In this document: positions 55,768-64,000 of the stretch, in pieces
Position numbering within the stretch: the first letter of the stretch is position 1
Layout: each line of letters begins with the position of its first letter
Program-made: the position numbers and the translations under genes
Source of the DNA: Rhynchonema sp. JSB1_4
Taxonomy: Eukaryota > Nematoda > Chromadorea > Monhysterida > Xyalidae
Assembly: GCA_030248065.1 (NCBI GenBank)
Contig: JASAMV010002290.1
Coordinates: forward strand, 1 to 64,000
DNA length: 64,000 nt
Reading direction: 5' to 3'
Notes under the pieces: model-generated
Seen by the model: the letters and a program-made list of their open reading frames with translations, nothing else
What the model was told of the DNA's origin: nothing
Database searches by the model: none

Positions 55768-58424
55768 AACAGCACATGCAGCACAATGCAAATGTCAGAA
55801 TTATTTCTGTGGAGCGCAAAGAAACGTACCGAAAATGAATTACCGCCATCGATGAATAAACACGGAATAAGATAGAAAGATCAGGGTCATGTTTCAGCTA
55901 TTACGGATGTATACGTGTGACACCATTTTTTGAGCATGATAATGGGATTCCATCTCTCGTCACAAAGGCATGCGCAAAATATGCATTTAGATGGCAAAAA
56001 TAGACACCCACAAATGAACGTCACACTCTTTATATTTTATAAAATCAGCATTCATTCATATTTTTGCGTGCACCGCAAACGCCCCACAAAACAATGCGAT
56101 GAAGTGTGCGGGCGGCGTGTAGTGTGTGCAAAACGTATCCAGGTAGTCTAGAGTGGGTGCTTACTATAATGTTTACAGGATGAGATTTCGAAAAAGTTTT
56201 CGGGGACACCGTTATTCTGTCATTTATGAGCACCGCGCACCCAACAAGTGAACAGGTGAAATGCTACGCATATCTCTCGATGATTAATCAAGTGCATCTA
56301 CCCATCAAGTGGCCTTCTCAGTATCATTGGGAGTGATCAAATACAAAAAGGAACAGACATCCGATCTAAAATACAGGTAAACAGCACAGGTTATGATGAG
56401 CAGTGGCCAGTCAATATTATTTTGCTGCTCAAAACCGGATAACAAGCCAGCTGCCACCGCCCAGGTTTATCCCACAATAATCCAATCTTCATACAAAAAG
56501 AATAGGAAATTTACAGCTTCACAGCTGTGGTCAAGCGCAGAGACAATTTATTAGCTGAAATTATAGAAAACACGTCGAAGAAAAAAACGATGACTAACCA
56601 AACCACTAAAAAAGCAGCAAGCAAATTACACGGGACATCAAAAATCGATAGAAGGGCACAGCACAACTGCATGTCAGAAACTGGAACCCGCGGCATGTGG
56701 GTAGCTTGCCTGGCACTGCAAGCAAGAAAGCAGCTCTGGATTGGGTGCCACGCTACTACGCGCAGCTTATGGCTCCCACAAGCTCCAAGGCTGCCTTGTG
56801 GCAGTGAGTGTATGTACACTCTGCTATCCAGTCACCCCAAATGCACGATAATGCAAGCTGCACTGACCTTGTGTTCACACAACAATGTCTTACTATAATG
56901 TCACACACACACTGCACACACTGAGTTGGGGTGGCCTGCTTCGGCCCGAAATCAGTGTTACCAGTTGTCAACCAGAGCACACCAATTTCAAGATAACGTA
57001 CTGCGATTAACTGAGAAAAACAACACACTGTCAATTCTTGACTTAAATACGTGATGCTCAAAAGTAATTGACAAAGAAATTCGTCGAAGACACGATTTCC
57101 TTCCTGCAAAAAATGTTCAATTTCTCGACCGTGGTCTGTTGCGCCTAATCCTGGTCATTGCTGGTTGTTCCTTTGGTCACACGCTGCCGTTATACCATTC
57201 CCTTGAATTGTGATCTTGAAAAAAATGATCAAAATGTTTAGATTTGCCTGATGAAACCGCCTTAGATTACCGAGTTTACTCATTCATGACAGAAATTTTG
57301 ATTGGGTTTTGATCATGAAGTCCAGACACTTTGGCATGGCTATTGATAAAGACTGGCAACGCTGTGTGTTGCCCGTTTATTTTGCTTTCTCTCGTTCTTT
57401 GTGGCGAGTTGAGTGGAACATACAGTGGGCAATCAACTGAATATTCCACTCAACAGTCACCTCAATTATTTTGTAATTGTGATTGTGATTTTTGTGAATT
57501 CCACCCAATGATGATGAACAAGTGTTCAGCTGGTGAACAGCACCAACTATGTACGCACATATCACTGTGATTGAATTGTGAACTATTGACAAAAAAATCA
57601 ACAACGGCAAAATTCGGATTTGGCTGGAAAACAAAAGTTTAAAACATTTTCCGCAAACAGCTGGCACAAATGACCAGTGACTGCTGTTGTTTGTATGTAA
57701 TTCCAAACCTGTGTGGCGTCGTAACTTTTACGAGCTGTCAGATATAGAGTACAACTCGTGCACAACACACTGTATGCAGGGAGCAGCCCAAGCAGCAGCA
57801 TCTGGTGAACTTTACGAAAAACAAAACCTGAACGACAATGCATACGCGACTGATGAGTCGCCAAGTTTATGGCTTGGTCAACACCCAACATGGAGATGAT
57901 ACTCGTTTGTCACGGAGCACTAAATTTTCGCGCAAACGCCAAAAAACTATACAGGGACACCGGCATTTACGGCAGAAAACAAAAGTTTTAACTCTCGACG
58001 TGGAGCTTCTAATATAGTCGACAGATGTCATCAGTGTTTTTGAAAGTTGGTGTGACTAGCAGACCGTGTTGCGGACGGGTGGTTCTTTTTTAAGATCGAA
58101 ATTGCAATGGGTGATCCAGTGAAGTACACAATGATCACGGTAGCCGAAAACACAATTTGCAACGTAAGCAAGCTGACCGACTTGAAATTTAGCTGGTCAT
58201 GCGCGACTTGGTCATTAACAGTTACATACTGTACATTTGAATTCTACGAATTTTGAGTTTTCAGAAACAATGGTGGAATGAAACAATTCTCCCACTATCG
58301 AAACAAGAAGGTTTCTTGGGAATAATTCACTGAATTATTGTCAAATCACAAATCAAATTAGCCAATAAAGAAAAAATGAGAGCCAATTCGTACGCCGGGT
58401 GAAACGATAGACCGCGCTTGTCTC
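55768..58424. other. right-arm intergenic region between ephexin and ankyrin copies
   Basis: Mirror of about 31156-33800. No exon seen. It contains only substitutions and small indels relative to the left arm. Confidence 0.5.
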
Positions 58425-59930
58425 TCAGTCGATTCGCATTTCACTCGGCTTTTTTCCAAGATTGTTCTTTATCTCATTCAAAGCGGCACCATGTTCAAGA
58501 ATTTCCGACACCATCCTAGATTTGCGCATTCGTTCAGCCCAGTGCAGTGCCGTGTTACCGTCCTTGTCTTTCAGGGAAAGCAACTTGAACGTCAAGGGAG
58601 AGGTGTGTTTGAACAGGTCCAGGTCGCGATCGTTGCCAAAGTAGCACGTCCACATGATTGGCGTCATTCCGTGATGGTCTTGTATCGACAGATCGGCCTT
58701 AGCATTCAGCAGCGCGTTGACAATTTGTTCGTTGGGTACCGGCTGCATGCACGCAAGGTTCAGGGCACTCTCCTGTGCGATAAACGTTTGACTTGTGCCG
58801 TCGTATGAACTGTGAAGGCAAGCGCCATGACCACGACCACGGCAAGACAACGGCAAGGCCTTTGGGAAATTTTGTTTGTGCAGTATGTACATATCTTGAT
58901 ACGGAAAGAGAGCTTGAATCTCGATTAGCTTGAAGTTGTTCCAGTAGCAATTTTTGGGGCGGGGGTGGAAATTAGTGCCTCAACTTCGCGAAATACCGGG
59001 GCGTATTAAGTTCAAAACAAAATTTGCGTTTGCTTTTGTCTATAATGTTGACGTGGTTTCAAGTTTTGATAATACCGATCGGCCACAACATTGTAGCTTA
59101 TCAAGCAACAATCATGGAACAAAAATAATGTTCTCTCACCCCATAGTTGTTCGTTCGATTCACATCACATCCGTTTTCGATCAGATGTTGCACAAACGCA
59201 TTCAGCCCCTCCTTCACAACACGATGCAATGGCGTGTACCCTTCAATGTCCGTTGCATTCACGTCCACCAGTGGTATGGTACGCCATTTGCCATTTTCGA
59301 GCACCCAGTTTTCCTCCTCCAATAACTTTTCAGCGGCTGTCCAATTGTCATTGATGGCCGCGTGGTGCAAGGCCGTCCGCTTGCGTTTGTCCCTTGCGTC
59401 CAACATGAGGGCATCATCCCCTCTTGTCCGCCTCAACAACACATCCATAACGTCGTGTCTGTGATGCACCACGCTGTGCATCAACGGTGTTTGCCCGGTG
59501 CGCGTGTTGGTCGCGTTCACATTAGCTCCACTCGCCCATAATTTGTAGACCCCGACCACATTTGTGTGCGCGGCGGCCAACAGAAGCGCAGTGTCGCCTT
59601 CATGATTGCGTTGTTCCAAATTGAGCTTGTCCTTTTGAGTCAGCAATTCGTTGACAATATCGTTCCGATGGTACAAGATCGAATACATCAGTGGAGTCCA
59701 GCCGAGGTCGTCTTGCGCATTCACATCGGCGCCTTTCTTGATCAGATCCTTGATTTTCTCGATTGATTCGTCGTTGTCGATCGCTTCGAGCAACGAAAAG
59801 TCGGGTGCTTGTTGCTCCTGAAAAGCTCTCTCTTGCGATCTCTTCCAGATCTATCAGTCGATTGTTCAATGAAACTTTTGTGCACCTCGATTTTAAGTGG
59901 ACTCACTTTTTTGCTCTGAGAATGACCCAT
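58425..59930 (-). CDS. ankyrin-repeat protein, right-arm copy, 3 exons
   Basis: Exons 59930-59907, 59817-59140 and 58772-58425, same phases and lengths as the left copy, about 349 residues. It begins MGHSQSKK followed by EQQAPDF (KQQAPDF on the left). The frame is intact. Exon 2 differs from the left copy at a handful of residues (for example I/T, A/T, K/N, D/N near its end). Exon 3 differs more, including ESALNLAC for ETALHLAC, and KSRMVSEILEH where the left has KFGMALNILEY. Splice sites are the same. Both copies are open, so neither is an obvious pseudogene. Confidence 0.8.
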
Positions 59931-60204
59931 TGTTCCGCTTTGCTATCGGCAATGCGACGCCATGCAGTAGTAGTAGGTTGTGTTGGTTTTACCCAAGTTG
60001 GAGCGGATCAAAAGTTGCACGCGTGATCAAGGATCTCGCCTCGGTTGCATAACCGATGTGTGGGTTTTGTTGATGTTATATGTATTGATTGACACAGCAC
60101 CTTAAGGTGCTTAGAGGTCATATCATTTGGAACAAAATTATGGAATGCCGCCAAAGATATAATTTTATAAACCCAAATATGTACATGCCCAGGTATGGGT
60201 GATA

Positions 60205-60402
60205 TTTTCGAAACGGTGTAGAGGTCAGTTGGGTGTAAAGGTCGGTGGAAAGCTCGGTCGACAGCTCAGTGTGATAGACCTCGGTGTAAACTTGAAACAT
60301 TCCACGTTAATAACAGGCAATGTTTCACGTTTACACCGAGCAACGCCGACCGAGCTTTCGACCGAACTTTACGCCCAACTGACCTTTACACCGTTTCGAA
60401 AA
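60205..60402. mobile_element. foldback/MITE of about 200 bp (right arm only)
   Basis: TTTTCGAAACGGTGTA at the left end, with the following AGGTCAGTTGGG and AAGCTCGGTCG, is matched in reverse complement at the right end (TACACCGTTTCGAAAA). The inner part also pairs. TATG occurs on both sides once a short GGGTG/CACCC extension is included. The left arm has no insert here. Confidence 0.6.
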
Positions 60403-61237
60403 TTCCACCCTATGTCATGTATCGTCCAGCCTCAATAATTTACTTCGGCGATTTGCTTTCAAGTTAAGCGATAATATAGCGATACTGTCAGGTATTTACA
60501 TAGCTATGTAAGCGTACCCAGGTAACACACTGTTGTTCGACTTCCGAGTCATGGTACACTTTTGAAGTCATATCATCAAGTTGTTTCCGGAACGCACTCG
60601 CACGCCACTTGCAATTATATTTTTCGTCAAACAGCTAAGAAGGACGGTGAACCATAACACGCAAAATATGATAATGAACAGATACAGTAAACGCAACTGG
60701 TGTGCCCGACCGGGGGGGCATTTTGTGCGGCAAAATGATGGCCGTTTTAAGCGCAGTGCCATAAACACGCAACAAAATAGCCAGAAAAACAATTCGAAGA
60801 TAATGACTCTTTTTTTAACCCGGTGACTCGCAAAAAATGCTGCCATCGTTGTGCTTACGGCGTCTTTTCGTCTCGCCTTGCTCTCGTTACTGTATAGTTT
60901 GGAAGTTTGCACATGGCAACCCTAAGGTTAATATGCAAATCAAAGACGAAACGGTAGAAAAGGTAGAGATTTGCCCAAATTCATGCGGGTCGCAGCAATT
61001 CTAACAATGCAAGCGTGGAGCTGGTTTCAGTGAGTCGGCGATCCGCTCCACGTGCATTTGCCTTGTATGCACCAATACAAAACGCGGGTTGCAGACCAAG
61101 AACACCGCGCACATTAATGCCTCCGCGAACCGCAAAGTGTATACGCATTGTGAAGGCAAAGTTGTGGCTGATGCGGATTTTAATCATTCGGTAACTTTCA
61201 CTTTTACATAATTGCAGCACGTGAGTAGTCGACAACG

Positions 61238-61459
61238 TAGTCCGTCCATCAGCTCATGGCACTTCTGGTGGGGAGGTTCAGGTTCCGTTTTGAAAAATTG
61301 TTCCTCCGCAAGGCAATGTCAGAGAAAACGGCGCAACGGCGCAAAACGGCGCGAAAATAAAAACCGATTTAATTCGTAAGCCAACCAGAACCGGAACAGC
61401 TCTGGATTCTGTCAAGCTTTTCAGCTGAGAAAAAGTGTCATGACCTGATGGATGGACTA
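61238..61459. mobile_element. MITE with TAGTCCATCCATCAG ends (right-arm copy)
   Basis: Same element and position as 28061-28282. The interior includes repeated GGCGCAA/GGCGCAAAA units. Confidence 0.6.
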
Positions 61460-61790
61460 TACCAGGAGTTTCAGGAACCGTTGCGGTATATCAGAAAATC
61501 ACGCGAGGAAGAACTCGTCGCCTGCTTCTGCATCAATTGTGGTCGAATCAATGCATCATTCCGACTTGAAAATGGGATCACTGTGATCCACATACACGAT
61601 TGACCTCTCGAAAAGTTTTATGTATTTTTGCAGTGTGGTGCAATGTGGTCTTGGCGGGGCACATGAAACTTCCCTGTTCAAAAGGTGAAATTCGCAATAT
61701 TGTTCTGTGGTTTTTGAGCTCTCTTCAACGTCATTTAGTTGAACAGCCACTAGGTGCCAAGAGATGTACATATCTTGATATTATTCTTAT

Positions 61791-62689
61791 TGTGGTCTGG
61801 CGCTCAAAGTATCATGATTATGTACTGATATTTACGTGATTTTCTATTAGTTTAAGCTAGTTTAGGTAAACATCTTCTCGTAAAACTGTCTTTTATGTCA
61901 TATTTGTGCTTTTCTACCTTGTTTGTCTTTCTGGTGTTCACTTACCTAACGTTCAAAGTCTTCCTCCACCGTCTTGTAAAAAGGTTTTGTCAGAGAAATT
62001 CTGGAATTCAGTTGTTGGCCGGTTCGTGGCATTGTTTGTTTCTGGTTTTTCCGTGTGTGTTTTGTGCGCGATTGCGCTTATTCTGGTCCGGGTAATCTGT
62101 CATCATTATTGAAATATAATACTAATATAATCGAGCGAGTTGGATTTATTGGAAACGAAATCAACGAGCGAGAACATTGCAACGCATCTCGGTTTTACGG
62201 TTTATCAGTGATTGGATTGGTGGATTTCGGTTGGCAAACGTGTTTTCTGGAAGGTTATCGTTCTAGCAGATTCCTACCGGGGCTCATAGGATCTCACAAG
62301 TGGTGAGCCGATGACGTGATAGTCCGATAGCGGCGTGGAGCCGGGTCGGATGAAACGAACCGAACCTTCTCGAGTGGAGGAGGATGCGTGACGTTGTGTT
62401 CCGCGGTCGGAACTTCCGAGAACGGGAGGTGATGTGGTCTGGCGAATAGACACACACCCATACGCGTCGAGGCGTATAACGAACGGACCGGTATTATGTG
62501 TGTGTGCTGCGGTGCACTGTGTATTGAGCGTGCGTGCGTTGGGTTTATGAGTGATTCTGAACCGCAGCCAGACCGCGTTCCCGTAGCTCAGTTGGTAGAG
62601 CAACTGGCTATCCAGGCCTGGTGGCTGGAAGGTCGGAGGTTCGAGTCCTTCCGGGAGCATACGTTTGGTGTGGCGGTTCAGAGTTCACA
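61791..62689. mobile_element. 899-bp solo-LTR-like insertion (right arm only)
   Basis: The insert starts TGTGGTC and ends TTCACA. It is flanked by TTAT on both sides (61787-61790, 62690-62693); the left arm shows the empty site with one TTAT on the complement. TG...CA ends and a short target duplication are features of LTR retroelements. No protein-coding domain is visible. It contains a tRNA-like sequence near its right end. Confidence 0.65.
62578..62659 (+). ncRNA. tRNA-like sequence inside the LTR-like insertion
   Basis: GTTCCCG...CGGGAGC form a 7-bp acceptor stem with one G-U pair. TAGCTCAGTTGGTAGAGC is a textbook box A/D-arm. GGAGGTTCGAGTCCTTC is a T-arm with box B. The centre is about 10 nt too long and has no clean anticodon stem, so the gene is an intron-bearing, class II or decayed tRNA. 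The antisense frame gives the PEGLEPPTF peptide typical of spurious ORFs over tRNA genes. Confidence 0.5.
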
Positions 62690-64000
62690 TTATCGCATTC
62701 GTCAAAAATCTCGGTAAGTTACATATGTACCTGCAAAAAGTACTCTTATTGAAGGAAATGCACGCACACTTTCTATGCAAAAATACGAAACTCTGACACA
62801 ACGTCGATCTCATGCACATTTTATTCTTGCACAAGTTCTACAAAATGTTCATTAAATTCCTAAGAATAGTTGTTTGATAAATATACCGTAATTTGATTTA
62901 GCATTGAAGCGAAATAATGTTTGTAAAGTAAATAAAATATGCGACAGTAATTATGTTTGGTGAGCCTAAGAGAATGAAGCACAAAAAGAAGTCGATCATT
63001 TTTGAAAATATTTTGTGAAATATTTGGCACAACAACATGGTTCAGTTTGAAATACATAATTTTTCTGATAATTTCCAACATTGAAATTTGAATGCTTCAA
63101 AGTGCACCACCTTTATAGTGACGAGCGACAACCAAAAAAACACAGACACAATCGAATAAAATGGAGTAAACGACAATTTCGAAACAAAACTGTGATAAAA
63201 CGCAAATCTACGAGGCACAAGAGGCTGACTGACTGGGAAATCAAGCAGAATATTTTTCGCGAAAAATGTTTAATTTCGCTATACACAGTGGCAAGAGTCG
63301 CGTTTGAAGAAAACACAATCGCAAATACACACACAGGCAAGACAAGAAGCGCGGCACATTCTAGTTTGAGTTTTGAACTTCCCAAGGCCGGAAAAGGGTG
63401 AGCTGACCACAGAGCAATGTTCAGACTTCAAAAATTATCGCATTTCGTTAAATTTGTCCTACCCTAATTTTCTTAGGCTGGCATCGCTCCGGTATCCGCT
63501 CATGGGGCACAACCGTTTCATAGGGAGTAAGTGAGTACACTCCACTCCGCCTGTGAAAAGATGCAAAACATGGTTGCGAGCATGTGACCACCATAAATGG
63601 GTGTACAGTCCCGCCTTGTTATAGTGGACTGAGCGGAGGCTCATGAATGACACTGTAACAAGTTGCGACTGACTGACAGTTTAAAGTACAGTTCGTTATT
63701 TGGAAAATAACATCGCGAAAACTATAATTATTATGCACTGTACACGTATAATCTCAATGTCTCCGTGAAGTGTGACAAATATACTAGTCGCGAGTTGATA
63801 AAAACAGATCGGATGGCCCGCTAAATAAAATGTATCATGGTTAATCAGAAGCGAAACAAGAAAGCAATTCACAAAAAAAAACAAAATTAAGATGGTTTAG
63901 CATAAAATACAATCAACTTTGTTATGTACACGGTAATACTGAACTGGATTTTGGTACACAAGTCGGAGATTGACTGGATTATAAAGTAAAAACACACGAA

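Larger units (their letters stand above)
44300..64000 (-). repeat. right arm of the giant imperfect palindrome
   Basis: Reverse-complement counterpart of 26398-42195, still homologous at the window edge. It therefore probably continues into a mirror copy of the disco/basonuclin gene outside the window. Relative to the left arm it carries extra insertions: a foldback (45379-45790), a hAT element (50756-51486), a 2.85-kb block (52916-55767), a foldback (60205-60402) and an LTR-like insert (61791-62689). It lacks the 289-bp tandem duplication. Confidence 0.9.
59931..64000. other. right-arm intergenic region up to window end
   Basis: Mirror of about 26398-29357, with two extra insertions (60205-60402 and 61791-62689). 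No exon supported. The next gene outward should be a mirror copy of disco/basonuclin, outside the window. Confidence 0.5.

Noticed and set aside
62274..62660. 128-residue minus-strand open frame starting MLPEGLEPPTF
   Set aside because: PEGLEPPTF-type peptides are a known artefact of translating the antisense strand of tRNA genes; the plus strand here is a tRNA-like sequence.

Overview
This window is animal (metazoan) nuclear DNA: split genes with GT-AG introns of about 75-500 bp, two overlapping 3' ends, many small non-autonomous DNA transposons, and families specific to bilaterian animals (a disco/basonuclin zinc-finger factor, an ephexin-type RhoGEF, APMAP, a Ly6/three-finger protein). I cannot name the phylum from sequence alone; it looks like a compact-intron invertebrate. 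There is no bacterial operon, CRISPR array or rRNA.

Layout. (1) 1-240: possible last exon of a gene that starts outside the window. (2) 2.4-5.3 kb, + strand: a 9-exon APMAP/strictosidine-synthase-like gene. (3) 5.6-9.1 kb, - strand: a 9-exon CCCH + CHY zinc-finger gene, tail-to-tail with the first. (4) 10.0-11.3 kb, + strand: a 3-exon Ly6/three-finger protein. (5) 11.3-23.4 kb: about 12 kb without a credible exon, rich in simple repeats and small MITEs; it could be the regulatory domain or first intron of the next gene. (6) 23.5-26.4 kb, + strand: disco/basonuclin-type factor with a CtBP-type PLDLS motif. (7) 26.4 kb to the window end: a very large imperfect palindrome. The left arm (about 26.4-42.2 kb) and the right arm (about 44.3-64.0 kb, still running at the window edge) carry the same two genes in mirror image, an ankyrin-repeat protein and an ephexin RhoGEF. 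They are separated by a unique spacer of about 2.1 kb that holds the ephexin DH-end and PH exons of the right copy only. The arms differ by substitutions and by several whole mobile-element insertions. They are therefore either an old inverted duplication or, quite possibly, two divergent haplotypes joined head-to-head by the assembler. A degraded stretch at 52.69-52.92 kb favours caution.

The strongest unexplained signal is a set of short motifs that recur in the introns. The main one is the decamer TGATGTTTCA (consensus GCTGATGTTTCAC, either strand). I found it 26 times by eye against roughly 0.1 expected. Almost all copies lie inside gene bodies, many within 5-40 nt of a splice site, while the 12-kb gene-free stretch has one. 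Three further motifs (CACTGAYGATGA...GGTGCACC; TTATCATGCCCATCA; CCAAACTTGGTGATS) behave in a similar way. Possible explanations are remnants of intron-forming elements (introners), a dispersed splicing signal, or an unrecognised short repeat.

Three MITE families can be defined from terminal repeats and target duplications: an 8-bp-TSD hAT family ending CAGGGTTGG, an 8-bp-TSD family with TTATTCCGCGAC/TATTGTGCGAC ends, and a TA-flanked family with TTATAGTGAC in its ends. All exon coordinates were read by eye with reading-frame phase checked across each junction; no alignment or gene-finder was run.
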